Assembly (NCBI RefSeq): GCF_015461805.1
Contig: NZ_JACVZE010000001.1
Coordinates: 806,001-870,000, forward strand
Source of the DNA: Pseudomonas pisciculturae
Lineage (GTDB): Bacteria; Pseudomonadota; Gammaproteobacteria; Pseudomonadales; Pseudomonadaceae
Length of the DNA stretch: 64,000 nt
Direction: 5' to 3'
Part shown: piece after piece, positions 26,049 through 34,901 of the stretch
Layout: every line of letters begins with the position of its first letter
How positions within the stretch are numbered: position 1 is the stretch's first letter
Position numbers and translations under genes: made by a program
Notes under the pieces: model-generated
What the model saw: only the letters and a program-made list of their open reading frames with translations
Databases searched by the model: none
Told to the model about the DNA's origin: nothing

Positions 26049-27029
26049 ATGACTACAGTTTTGGTGACCGGCGCTGACGGCTTTATTGGCTCGCATTTGA
26101 CCGAGTTGTTGGTACGCGAGGGTTATAAGGTTAAGGCACTTTCGCAATATAACTCGTTTAACTATTGGGGTTGGCTGGAGGACGTGGATTGCCTCTCGCA
26201 GATCGAGGTCCTCAACGGTGATGTGCGCGACCCCCATTATTGCAAACACATTACAAAGGGCGTGGATGTCGTCTTTCACCTCGCCGCGCTGATCGCCATC
26301 CCCTACTCCTATGTAGCGCCAGACAGTTACGTCGACACCAACGTCAAGGGCACGCTGAACATCTGCCAGGCGGCGCTCGAGAATGGCGTCAAGCGCGTCA
26401 TCCATACCTCGACCAGCGAGGTGTATGGCACCGCGCAGTATGTGCCTATCGACGAAAAACATCCGCTGCAGGCGCAGTCGCCCTACAGCGCGTCGAAAAT
26501 CGGTGCGGACGCGATGGCCATGAGCTTTTTCAACGCTTTTGACCTGCCGCTGACCATCGCACGCCCGTTCAATACCTACGGGCCTCGCCAGTCTGCGCGG
26601 GCAGTGATTCCGACCATCATCAGCCAGATTGCTGCCGGGCAGAAACAGATCAAACTCGGTGATGTGACGCCAACCCGTGACTTCAACTATGTTGCAGACA
26701 CTTGCCGTGGCTTCCTTGAGCTTGCGCGCTGCGACCAGGCAATTGGCGAGACCGTCAATATCGGTTCGAACTTTGAGATTTCAGTCGGTGACACGCTTAA
26801 CCTGATCCGTGATTTGATGGGCAGTGATGTCGAGTTCCTGACCGACGATCAGCGTATCCGCCCTGAGAAATCCGAAGTCTTCCGTTTGTGGTGTGATAAC
26901 ACCAAGATTCACGGCCTGACAGGCTTCAAACCCGAATTTTCCATTCGTGAAGGTTTGGAGAAGACCGTGGAGTGGTTCTCGCACCCTCAGAACCTGGCCA
27001 AATACAAAGCCAATATCTATAACGTTTGA
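26049..27029 (+). CDS. legB: NAD-dependent nucleotide-sugar 4,6-dehydratase, LegB-like
   Basis: A 326-residue extended SDR. It has the GxxGxxG loop (G8-G14, TGADGFIGS), a TSTSEVYG active-site strand and the catalytic Y146-x3-K150. Such enzymes form a 4-keto-6-deoxy sugar from a GDP- or UDP-linked N-acetylglucosamine, the first modifying step to legionaminic acid. It opens a ten-gene rightward operon; aminotransferase, hydrolysing epimerase, synthase and CMP-transferase genes follow. With the PtmE-like gene downstream the substrate is probably GDP-GlcNAc, as in Campylobacter. Confidence 0.82.
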   Translation: MTTVLVTGADGFIGSHLTELLVREGYKVKALSQYNSFNYWGWLEDVDCLSQIEVLNGDVRDPHYCKHITKGVDVVFHLAALIAIPYSYVAPDSYVDTNVKGTLNICQAALENGVKRVIHTSTSEVYGTAQYVPIDEKHPLQAQSPYSASKIGADAMAMSFFNAFDLPLTIARPFNTYGPRQSARAVIPTIISQIAAGQKQIKLGDVTPTRDFNYVADTCRGFLELARCDQAIGETVNIGSNFEISVGDTLNLIRDLMGSDVEFLTDDQRIRPEKSEVFRLWCDNTKIHGLTGFKPEFSIREGLEKTVEWFSHPQNLAKYKANIYNV

Positions 27030-27037
27030 GGTTCGCC

Positions 27038-28189
27038 ATGTTTGACTCGCTTGTCAGGTTTGTACGCGAACACTACGGCACCAATGAATTCATCCCGCTG
27101 CACGCGCCGGTATTTGCCGGCAATGAGCAGCAGTATGTCGCCGATACCATCACCTCTACGTTCGTTTCGAGCGTAGGTGCCTTTGTCGATCGCTTCGAGC
27201 GGGACATGCAGGCCTATACCGGCAGCCCACGGGCAGTGGCGACCGTCAATGGTACCGCTGCGCTTCACGTCGCCTTGCTGCTCGCCGGCGTCAAGCCTGG
27301 CGATCTGGTCATTACTCAGTCGCTGACATTCGTGGCCACCTGTAACGCCATCGCCTATTGCGGCGCGCAACCGGTGTTCGTGGACGTGGATCGCCATACG
27401 CTTGGGCTTTCGCCGTCGGCGCTCGCAACGTGGCTTGAGGCGCAAGCGTTTGTCGATGCAGAGGGCCAGTGTCGCCTCAAAAAAGATGACCGCATTCTGC
27501 GCGCCTGTTTGCCGATGCACACCTTTGGCCACCCGGTAGCGCTGGATGAGTTGGTTGAGGTGTGCCGTCGTTGGGGGCTTGCGCTGGTGGAAGATGCCGC
27601 CGAGTCGCTGGGCAGTACGTACAAGGGGCAGCACACCGGCACGTTCGGCCTGATTGGTACGCTGAGCTTCAATGGCAACAAGGTGATCACAACCGGCGGC
27701 GGCGGCATGCTGCTGACGGGGGAGGCGCTGGGCGCCAAGGCCAAGCACCTGACCACCACAGCCAAGCAGCCGCACCCGTACGAATATGTGCATGATGAAG
27801 TGGGTTACAACTATCGTCTGCCGAATATCAACGCGGCCCTGGGCTGTGCTCAATTGGAACAGCTCGATTCGTTCCTTGAGGCCAAGCGCGGCCTGGCGAT
27901 GCGCTACGCCGAAGAGTTGGCCGGCGGCGATCTGCAGTTTGTGCTTGAGCCTGAAGGCTGCCGCTCCAACTACTGGTTGAACGCCGTGATCTGCCAAGAC
28001 CTGGCACAGCGCGATGCACTGCTCAAGGCCACCAACGATCAGGGCGTGATGACCCGCCCGATCTGGCGCTTGATGAACCACTTGCCCGCCTATCGCGACT
28101 GCATCACGGGTGACCTGAGCAACGCGCAGTGGCTGGAAGCGCGTGTGGTCAACCTGCCAAGCAGCGTGAAGGCACCGGAGCGCCCATGA
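27038..28189 (+). CDS. legC: PLP-dependent sugar 4-aminotransferase, LegC-like
   Basis: A 383-residue DegT/DnrJ/EryC1-family aminotransferase. The PLP-binding lysine is K215 in NGNKVIT, followed by the family-typical TGGGGML, and VEDAAESLGS supplies the cofactor aspartate. It would aminate C4 of the 4-keto sugar made by LegB to give a 2,4-diamino sugar. The ATG at 27038 has GAGG upstream; the four-codon upstream extension is rejected. It starts 8 bases after legB and its stop overlaps the next start as ATGA. Confidence 0.85.
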   Translation: MFDSLVRFVREHYGTNEFIPLHAPVFAGNEQQYVADTITSTFVSSVGAFVDRFERDMQAYTGSPRAVATVNGTAALHVALLLAGVKPGDLVITQSLTFVATCNAIAYCGAQPVFVDVDRHTLGLSPSALATWLEAQAFVDAEGQCRLKKDDRILRACLPMHTFGHPVALDELVEVCRRWGLALVEDAAESLGSTYKGQHTGTFGLIGTLSFNGNKVITTGGGGMLLTGEALGAKAKHLTTTAKQPHPYEYVHDEVGYNYRLPNINAALGCAQLEQLDSFLEAKRGLAMRYAEELAGGDLQFVLEPEGCRSNYWLNAVICQDLAQRDALLKATNDQGVMTRPIWRLMNHLPAYRDCITGDLSNAQWLEARVVNLPSSVKAPERP

Positions 28190-29340
28190 GTCGTCGGATC
28201 GCCGTCTTTACCGGCACCCGGGCAGAGTACGGCCTGCTTTACTGGCTGATGAAAGGCATACAATCCAGTGAATTACTGGAGCTGCAGGTCATCGTCAGTT
28301 GCATGCACTTATCTCCCGAGTTCGGCGAAACGTGGCGCCAGATTCAGAGTGATGGCTTCGCTATCGATGCCAAGGTAGAGATGCTGCTGTCTTCCGATAC
28401 CGATGTTGGCACGGTCAAATCCATGGGGTTGGGGACGTTGGGTTTTGCCGACGCACTCGATCGCCTGCGCCCTGACATGCTGGTAGTGCTGGGTGACCGA
28501 TTCGAGGCGCTGAGCATCGTTCAAGCGGCCTTGATCATGCGGATCCCGGTTGCCCACCTGCACGGCGGTGAACTGACCGAAGGCGCCTATGATGACGCGA
28601 TTCGGCATGCCATCAGCAAAATGTCCTACCTGCACTTTGTCGCGGCGCAACCGTATCGCCAGCGCGTCATCCAAATGGGCGAGGCCCCGGAGCGCGTGTT
28701 CAACGTGGGCGCGGTGGGGCTGGACCATCTCAAGCTGACCCCCGCGCTGTCTGCCAGTGAGCTGGCGCAGACCCTGGACTTTGACTTCAGCACGCCTTTT
28801 TTCCTGGTGACCTACCACCCGGTGACGATGCAGGAAGAAGACCCGGTTGCCAGTTTTGGCGCACTGTTGGCGGCGCTGGATGCATTTGGTCAGTATGGCG
28901 TGGTGCTCACGTATCCCAATGCCGACAATGGTGGACGCGCGATTATCCCGATGATCGAGGACTACGCTGCACGCAACGGCGCACGCGTGCTGGCCATTGC
29001 GTCCTTGGGCTTTCGGCGTTATCTCAGTGTCGTGGGCAAGGCTGCGGTTGTCGTGGGCAACTCTTCCAGCGGGCTTATCGAGGTGCCGTCTTTCGGTGTG
29101 CCGACGGTCGATATCGGCGCGCGCCAGGCGGGTAGGTTGTGCGCGGCCTCCGTCGTGCACTGCGAGCCTGAAACCGCGTCGATTGTGGCGGCCATTGAGA
29201 CCGCGCTAAGCCAGCCTTTTGCCGATGCTTGCAAGGGAGTCGAGAACCCCTACGGGCAAGGTGATGCCGCCAGGCAGATTGTGCAGATCCTCGAAACCTG
29301 TGACGTCTCGGGTCACAAGTCTTTTCATGATTTGAGTTGA
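28186..29340 (+). CDS. legG: Hydrolysing NDP-sugar 2-epimerase, LegG/NeuC-like
   Basis: A 384-residue GT-B-fold epimerase. The TGTRAEYG start, a GDRFEAL segment with HLHGGE, and a C-terminal VGNSSSG-IE motif match the NeuC/LegG hydrolysing epimerases, which release the nucleotide and invert C2 to give a mannosamine-type sugar. Its presence favours a legionaminic over a pseudaminic acid pathway, which uses the PseG hydrolase. Its ATG overlaps the legC stop, so the extended upstream frame is not used. Confidence 0.88.
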   Translation: MSRRIAVFTGTRAEYGLLYWLMKGIQSSELLELQVIVSCMHLSPEFGETWRQIQSDGFAIDAKVEMLLSSDTDVGTVKSMGLGTLGFADALDRLRPDMLVVLGDRFEALSIVQAALIMRIPVAHLHGGELTEGAYDDAIRHAISKMSYLHFVAAQPYRQRVIQMGEAPERVFNVGAVGLDHLKLTPALSASELAQTLDFDFSTPFFLVTYHPVTMQEEDPVASFGALLAALDAFGQYGVVLTYPNADNGGRAIIPMIEDYAARNGARVLAIASLGFRRYLSVVGKAAVVVGNSSSGLIEVPSFGVPTVDIGARQAGRLCAASVVHCEPETASIVAAIETALSQPFADACKGVENPYGQGDAARQIVQILETCDVSGHKSFHDLS

Positions 29341-29343
29341 CGT

Positions 29344-30429
29344 ATGACAAAGCCAAATAAAGACGCCGTATACGTTATTGCCGAGGCCGGTGTGAATCAC
29401 AACGGGCAGCGAGACCTGGCTTTCAAGCTCGTGGAGCTGGCGGCCCAGGCCGGTGCAGACGCGGTAAAGTTCCAGACCTTCGATGCCCGCAAGTTGGCGT
29501 CGGTCAGTGCACCCAAGGCGTTGTACCAGCAGCAGACCACCGACGCTGCGCAAAGCCAGTTGGCGATGCTCAAACAGTTGGAGTTGCCCAGGGAATGGCA
29601 TGCCGAGTTGCAGGCCCATGCAGCGGCGTGCGGCATCGAGTTCATCAGCACGGCTTTCGACACTGACAGCCTGGCGTTCCTGGTTTCGCTGGGTATTCCC
29701 TTTTTCAAGGTGCCCTCTGGCGAGCTGACCAATGGCCCGTTGTTGTGGCAATTCGCCAGGACCGGCAAGCCACTGATTCTCTCGACCGGCATGGCCACCC
29801 TGAGTGAAGTGGAGCAGGGGCTGGCGATCGTGGCCCACGGCCTGGTCAACGAGCGTGAGCCGGCCGGCATGGATGAAGTGTGGCGGTGCTGGAGTGATGA
29901 GAGTGTCCGGCGCAAGCTGCAGGGGCATGTCACGCTGTTGCATTGCACGTCGCAGTACCCGACCCCCTTGTCGGAGGTCAACTTGCTGGCGATGGACACG
30001 CTGCGCCGTGCTTTCGGGCTTGAGGTGGGGTATTCGGACCACACCGAAGGTTTGCTTGTGCCCGTGGCAGCGGTTGCGCGGGGCGCTCGGGTGATCGAAA
30101 AGCACTTCACCCTGGACCGCACCATGCCAGGCCCTGATCACAAGGCTTCCTTGGAGCCGGATGAGCTGGCGCAGATGATTGTGCAGATTCGCGGTGTGGA
30201 GCAGGCGTTCGGGGTCGCGGCCAAGTCGCCTCAACCGAGCGAGTGGGACACGCGAAAGGCTGCTCGCCAGCAAGTCATCACTGTGCGCGACATTGCGCAA
30301 GGTGAGCGCTTTGCACGCGAAGACCTCAGCACCGCACGCTGTGGTGGCGGATTGCCTGCGGTATCGCTTTGGGAACGCGTTGGCACGACAGCTTCAAAAG
30401 CCTACCGTGCTGGCGAGGCCATCGAGTGA
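29344..30429 (+). CDS. legI: Nonulosonate synthase, LegI/NeuB-like
   Basis: A 361-residue NeuB-family enzyme that condenses PEP with a diamino-tetradeoxy-mannose-type sugar to form a nine-carbon acid. The TIM barrel has AEAGVNHNG at its start, DAVKFQTF and GYSDHTEG, with the metal-ligand histidines in LHCTS and GPDHKAS. The C-terminal SAF (antifreeze-like) domain (about 295-361) closes the active site. It starts 3 bases after legG and its stop overlaps the next gene as TGATG. Confidence 0.9.
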   Translation: MTKPNKDAVYVIAEAGVNHNGQRDLAFKLVELAAQAGADAVKFQTFDARKLASVSAPKALYQQQTTDAAQSQLAMLKQLELPREWHAELQAHAAACGIEFISTAFDTDSLAFLVSLGIPFFKVPSGELTNGPLLWQFARTGKPLILSTGMATLSEVEQGLAIVAHGLVNEREPAGMDEVWRCWSDESVRRKLQGHVTLLHCTSQYPTPLSEVNLLAMDTLRRAFGLEVGYSDHTEGLLVPVAAVARGARVIEKHFTLDRTMPGPDHKASLEPDELAQMIVQIRGVEQAFGVAAKSPQPSEWDTRKAARQQVITVRDIAQGERFAREDLSTARCGGGLPAVSLWERVGTTASKAYRAGEAIE

Positions 30430-31082
30430 TGCCGGCAATCGCCCCGGCGGTCGTCATGCTCGGCGCGGGAGGGCATGCAAAAGTCCTGCTGTCCCTGCTG
30501 CAGGCAATCGGCGCGGATGTGCGTGGGGTCTGTGATCCTGGTTTGGCAGCGCAGTCGGTGACGATGTGGCGGGGCATCGCGGTGTTGGGGGGCGACGAAG
30601 CCCTTGATCAGCTAGACCCCGCCAGCGTTGGCTTGGTTAATGGCATGGGGCAGACAGTGGGCTCCTTGCGCAGGCAAGGTTTGTTTGACGCGCTGTGTGC
30701 CAGAGGCTTTGGCTTTCCGGCGCTTGTTCATCCAGCGGCCTGGGTCGACCCCAGCGTCGTGCTGCACGCCGGCGTGCAGGTCATGGCCGGGGCGGTCATT
30801 CAGCCAGACGCGACGATTGGGGCCAATACAATCGTGAATACCGGGGCCAGGATTGACCACGACTGTACAATTGGCGACCACGTACATATCGCGCCCGGCG
30901 CAGTGCTCTGCGGAGCTGTTCAGGTTGCACGTGGCGCCTTCATCGGTGCAGGCTCGACCACGATACAAGGCGTCTCGATCGGCGAATCCTGTGTCGTGGG
31001 GGCCGGGGCCGTGTTAGTCAGGAATTTGCAGGCGGGGCATCGGGTGGTGGGTTCACCCGTGCGCATCAACGAATCGAAATAG
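30429..31082 (+). CDS. Sugar O/N-acetyltransferase, NeuD/LegH-like
   Basis: A 217-residue acetyltransferase with an N-terminal Rossmann-like nucleotide-sugar domain (GAGGHAK near residue 12) and a C-terminal left-handed beta-helix of hexapeptide repeats (about 95-200). PglD/NeuD/LegH relatives acetylate the 4-amino group of the intermediate. Overlapping the synthase stop (TGATG) fixes the start; the longer upstream frame lies within legI. It is the natural LegH candidate, though O-acetylation of the finished sugar is possible. Confidence 0.8.
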   Translation: MPAIAPAVVMLGAGGHAKVLLSLLQAIGADVRGVCDPGLAAQSVTMWRGIAVLGGDEALDQLDPASVGLVNGMGQTVGSLRRQGLFDALCARGFGFPALVHPAAWVDPSVVLHAGVQVMAGAVIQPDATIGANTIVNTGARIDHDCTIGDHVHIAPGAVLCGAVQVARGAFIGAGSTTIQGVSIGESCVVGAGAVLVRNLQAGHRVVGSPVRINESK

Positions 31083-31102
31083 AGAGTTCAACCGAAGACA
31101 TC

Positions 31103-32158
31103 ATGAATACAGTTGACCACCAAATATGGCGCAAAGCGTTACTGTCGCAGGGCGCGACCATTCAACAGGCCATCAGCAACCTGGACGAGTCCGGGATGCA
31201 GATCGTGCTTGTGATTTGTGCGCAAGGGCGTCTGCAGGGTAGCGTCACTGATGGCGATGTTCGGCGTGGCCTGCTGAGGGGCCTTGAACTGGATGGCCCC
31301 GTGGAGCAGATCATGTCTGCCAACCCGTTGGTTGTTCCGCCTGAGATGGGGCGTGAAATGGTGCTGCACCTCATGCACGCCAACAAGATCCACCAGCTTC
31401 CGATCGTTGACGCGGACCGCCATGTGGTGGGGTTGCATTTGTGGGATGAAGTCGTCGAAGCGGCAGATCGTCCCAATACCATGGTTATCATGGCCGGTGG
31501 TGTTGGCAAACGTTTGTTGCCATTCACCGAAGACTGCCCCAAGCCGATGCTGCCAGTCGGTGGCAAGCCGATGCTCGAATTGATCATCGATCGGGCCAAG
31601 ATGGATGGGTTTACCAACTTCATCGTATCGGTACATTACCTTGGCCACATGATCGAAGAGTATTTCGGTGACGGCCACAAATGGGGCGTGAACATCAGCT
31701 ACCTGCATGAAGACTCCCCACTGGGCACCGCAGGCGCCATCAGCTTGTTCAACCCACGGCCTACGGCGCCGTTTGTGGTCACCAACGGTGATGTCCTGAG
31801 CGACGTGCGCTACGGTGAAATGCTCGATTTCCACCTGCGCCATGACGCATCGGCCACTATGGCGGTCAGGCTCCATGAGTGGCAGAACCCTTTTGGCGTG
31901 GTTCGTACCGAAGGCATCAATATTGTCGGTTTCGACGAGAAGCCTATCCACAGAACCTACGTGAACGCAGGTATTTATGTCCTGGACCCGGCAGCGCTTG
32001 ACGAGCTGGTTGTGGGAAGCTCATGCGACATGCCAACGCTGTTCGAGCGTCTTCAGCACAAGGGTGAAAGCACGATTGCTTATCCCATGCATGAGCCTTG
32101 GCTGGATGTAGGCCGCCCTGACGACCTGCAGCGGGCTCGCAATAAATATCCTGTTTGA
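31103..32158 (+). CDS. CBS-domain nucleotidyltransferase, PtmE-like
   Basis: A 351-residue fusion. Two N-terminal CBS domains (about 10-115) precede a nucleotidyltransferase domain with the signature MAGGVGKRLLPFT and PKPMLPV, then VTNGDVLSD for metal and sugar binding. The same layout is found in Campylobacter PtmE, which makes GDP-glucosamine-type precursors for legionaminic acid. The CBS pair may bind adenine nucleotides and regulate flux. It lies 20 bases after the acetyltransferase gene. Confidence 0.82.
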   Translation: MNTVDHQIWRKALLSQGATIQQAISNLDESGMQIVLVICAQGRLQGSVTDGDVRRGLLRGLELDGPVEQIMSANPLVVPPEMGREMVLHLMHANKIHQLPIVDADRHVVGLHLWDEVVEAADRPNTMVIMAGGVGKRLLPFTEDCPKPMLPVGGKPMLELIIDRAKMDGFTNFIVSVHYLGHMIEEYFGDGHKWGVNISYLHEDSPLGTAGAISLFNPRPTAPFVVTNGDVLSDVRYGEMLDFHLRHDASATMAVRLHEWQNPFGVVRTEGINIVGFDEKPIHRTYVNAGIYVLDPAALDELVVGSSCDMPTLFERLQHKGESTIAYPMHEPWLDVGRPDDLQRARNKYPV

Positions 32159-32186
32159 TTATTGATTTTGCAATCGGAGACCAATT

Positions 32187-33500
32187 TTGAAAATTTCCCC
32201 TAGCGCGTCGTTTGATCTTTCAAAGTTTGCGCAACCCAAAGGTGAGCTGGAAGTATTTTACGGCCTGCCACGTGACGTTCAGTTCTGCAAAATCTGCAAC
32301 ATGTCCAACCAGCAGCCGATGTCCAGTAACGAGTATGCACACAGTCACAGTTCGACCAAGACAACCCTGAGCTTTGATGAGCACGGCGTATGCCATGCCT
32401 GTAACTTCAACAAGCTCAAGGAAACCGGTGAAATCGATTGGGAAGAGCGCGAGCGCGAGCTGGTCGAGCTGTGCAACCGTTATCGCAAGAACGACGGTTC
32501 GTATGACTGCATCGTCGGCGGTAGTGGTGGCAAGGACAGCGCGATGCAGTCCCACTTGCTCAAGTACAAGTACGGCATGAACCCGCTGACGGTGACCTGG
32601 TCCCCGCACTTGTACACCGATATCGGCTGGAAAAACTTCCAGAACTGGCTGCATGTCGGTGGTTTCGACAACTTCCTCTATACCCCCAACGGCAAGATCC
32701 ATCGCCTGCTGACACGCAACGCGACGATCAACCTGTTGCACCCGTTCCAGCCGTTCATCCTGGGTCAGAAGACCTACGTTGCGAAAATGGCTGCACAGTT
32801 CAACATCCCGCTGATTTTCTACGGAGAGATGCCGGGTGAGTACGGTGAGAAGATTTCTCACAAGACTACCGGCTATGCAACCCAGGGCCAGGAAGTGGAA
32901 AGCGAAGGCTTTTCGCTCGATTACCTGGGCAAAACAGACATCCGCGATGTATTCCTGGGCGGCAAGGCGATTGGCGAGTACCTCGACGAAGGCGTTCCAC
33001 TGGTCGACCTCAAAGGCTACCTGCCTATGGCGCCGGACGTGCTCGAGAAGAAGGGTATCGACTTCAAGTACCTGGGCTACTACACCAAGTGGGTACCTCA
33101 GGAAGCCTACTACTACGCAGTGGAAAACACCGGCTTCGAGGCCAACCCAGTGCGTACCGAAGGTACCTACTCCAAGTACAACAGCCTCGATGATAAAGTC
33201 GACGGCTTCTTCTACTTCACGCGCTGGATCAAGTTTGGTGTCGGTCGCACGATGATGGACTCCGCTCAGGAAATCCGTAATCACCATATCGACAAGGACG
33301 AAGCGATTGCGCTGATGCAGCGTTATGAAGGCGAATACCCTTCGCGTTATGAAAAAGAGTTCCTCGATTACATCAGCATGACCCGCGAAGAGTTTCTGGC
33401 GACGTGCGACGAGTTCCGCTCCCCGCACTTGTGGCATGTCGTGGATGGTGAGTGGAAACTGCGTTACACGCCTTGGTCTGCTCAGGGCAGCGCTGAATGA
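32187..33500 (+). CDS. N-acetyl sugar amidotransferase, WbpG/PseA-like
   Basis: A 437-residue PP-loop ATPase. The SGGKDS loop (113-118) activates the substrate with ATP, and four cysteines (C34, C37, C69, C72) form an N-terminal zinc site. WbpG in P. aeruginosa, with its HisH and HisF partners, turns an acetamido group into acetamidino, and Campylobacter PseA acts similarly. The same trio is present here (next two genes). The TTG start at 32187 has GGAG 7 bases upstream; the next ATG would remove the zinc cysteines. The stop overlaps hisF as ATGA. Confidence 0.87.
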   Translation: MKISPSASFDLSKFAQPKGELEVFYGLPRDVQFCKICNMSNQQPMSSNEYAHSHSSTKTTLSFDEHGVCHACNFNKLKETGEIDWEERERELVELCNRYRKNDGSYDCIVGGSGGKDSAMQSHLLKYKYGMNPLTVTWSPHLYTDIGWKNFQNWLHVGGFDNFLYTPNGKIHRLLTRNATINLLHPFQPFILGQKTYVAKMAAQFNIPLIFYGEMPGEYGEKISHKTTGYATQGQEVESEGFSLDYLGKTDIRDVFLGGKAIGEYLDEGVPLVDLKGYLPMAPDVLEKKGIDFKYLGYYTKWVPQEAYYYAVENTGFEANPVRTEGTYSKYNSLDDKVDGFFYFTRWIKFGVGRTMMDSAQEIRNHHIDKDEAIALMQRYEGEYPSRYEKEFLDYISMTREEFLATCDEFRSPHLWHVVDGEWKLRYTPWSAQGSAE

Positions 33501-34258
33501 GTAACACCCGACTGATTGCCCGCCTCGACGTAAAGGGCAAGGACCTCATCAAAGGCATTCACCTCGAAGGCCTGCGCAAAATCGGTGTGCCTAACGATTT
33601 TGCCATGCGCTATTACGAGCAAGGGATCGATGAGCTTATCTACATGGACTGCGTGGCCAGCCTGTATGGCCGCAACAGTCTGAGTGAGTTGATCGAGAAC
33701 ACAGCCAGAAATGTGTTCATTCCCTTGACCGTCGGCGGCGGCGTGCGCTCAGTGGATGACGTAGCGCATCTGCTGCGCTGCGGGGCAGACAAAGTGGCGG
33801 TCAATACCGCCGCTGTGGGCAACCCCGGTTTGATTACCGAGATTGCCCGGCGTTTCGGCAGCCAGTGCATGGTCCTTTCGGTCGAGGCCAAGACAGTTGG
33901 CCCACAGCGTTGGGAAGTGTTTACCGACAATGGGCGTGAGTCCACGGGCAAAGACCTGCTGGAGTGGGTCAAGCAAGCCGCCCAGCTCGGCGCTGGCGAG
34001 ATCCTGCTGACCTCGGTCGACCGTGAAGGTACGCGCAAGGGCTTTGACCTTGAGTTGGTCAATGCGGTGACTGAGGCTGTGGATATTCCTGTGATCGCCA
34101 GTGGCGGCATGGGCAGCTCCGAACATGCCATCAGCGCGGTCAAGGCGGGGGCGGATGCCGTGGCAATGGCTGACATCCTGCACTACCAGCGCGTTTCTCT
34201 TGCTGATATTCGGCGCGATGTTTCTGCTGCGGGTGTACGGGTTCGATCCTATGAGTGA
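33497..34258 (+). CDS. hisF2: HisF-like cyclase/ammonia-channel partner of the amidotransferase
   Basis: A 253-residue TIM barrel of the imidazole glycerol phosphate synthase cyclase family (RLDVKGKDLIKG, VGGGVRS, SVDREGT, ASGGMGS). In this operon it is a dedicated paralogue: with HisH it would deliver ammonia to the WbpG-like enzyme rather than serve histidine synthesis. It overlaps its upstream neighbour by 4 bases and the hisH start by 8. Confidence 0.87.
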   Translation: MSNTRLIARLDVKGKDLIKGIHLEGLRKIGVPNDFAMRYYEQGIDELIYMDCVASLYGRNSLSELIENTARNVFIPLTVGGGVRSVDDVAHLLRCGADKVAVNTAAVGNPGLITEIARRFGSQCMVLSVEAKTVGPQRWEVFTDNGRESTGKDLLEWVKQAAQLGAGEILLTSVDREGTRKGFDLELVNAVTEAVDIPVIASGGMGSSEHAISAVKAGADAVAMADILHYQRVSLADIRRDVSAAGVRVRSYE

Positions 34259-34901
34259 TGTCATTACAGTTATTGATTACGGTGTCGGCAACCTCTTCAG
34301 TGTCCGTCGGGCGTTGGAGCATTGCGGCGCCAAGGTCGAGATGGTCTCTGACCCGAGCTTGCTGAAGGGCGCCAGCAAGGTTTTACTTCCAGGTGTCGGG
34401 GCTTTTGCCGATGCCATGCAGAACCTGTCGGCCGGCGGAATGGACCAGGCCATCATCGAGTTTGCACGCTCAGGGCGTCCGCTTCTGGGGATTTGCCTGG
34501 GGATGCAGATGCTGCTCGACAGCAGTGCCGAACACGGCCACACCCGTGGGTTGGGCTTGATCCCCGGCTCCGTTGAGCCGGTTCCGACAGTCGATAACCA
34601 CGGGCAACGCTCGAAAGTGCCGCACATCGGTTGGTCCAGTCTGGTATTTCCCGAGGGGCGCACGACGTGGGAGGGCACACCGCTCGCCTCCGTCGACCCG
34701 GCGAACAGCGCGGTTTACTTCGTGCACTCGTACATGGCCGTGCCTGCAGATCCGGCTCACCGGATCGCCAACTGCATGCACGACGATACGGTCGTGGCTG
34801 CGGTGATCGGGCACAACAACGTCTGGGGCGCCCAGTTTCATCCCGAAAAAAGTGGCGAGATCGGTCTTTCGATCCTGTCCAGTTTTGTGGCAATGAAATG
34901 A
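34251..34901 (+). CDS. hisH2: HisH-like glutaminase partner
   Basis: A 216-residue class I glutamine amidotransferase with the triad C82 (GICLGM), H197 and E199 (FHPEKSGE). It would hydrolyse glutamine and pass ammonia through the HisF-like barrel to the amidotransferase. The ATG at 34251 overlaps the hisF2 stop by 8 bases and gives the normal start MSDVITVIDYG; the longer upstream frame lies inside hisF2. The stop overlaps the next gene as ATGA. Confidence 0.88.
   Translation: MSDVITVIDYGVGNLFSVRRALEHCGAKVEMVSDPSLLKGASKVLLPGVGAFADAMQNLSAGGMDQAIIEFARSGRPLLGICLGMQMLLDSSAEHGHTRGLGLIPGSVEPVPTVDNHGQRSKVPHIGWSSLVFPEGRTTWEGTPLASVDPANSAVYFVHSYMAVPADPAHRIANCMHDDTVVAAVIGHNNVWGAQFHPEKSGEIGLSILSSFVAMK

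Noticed and set aside
33497..34901. Histidine biosynthesis operon
   Set aside because: hisF and hisH appear without other his genes and are coupled to a WbpG-like enzyme and CMP-transferase, so they are amidotransferase partners.
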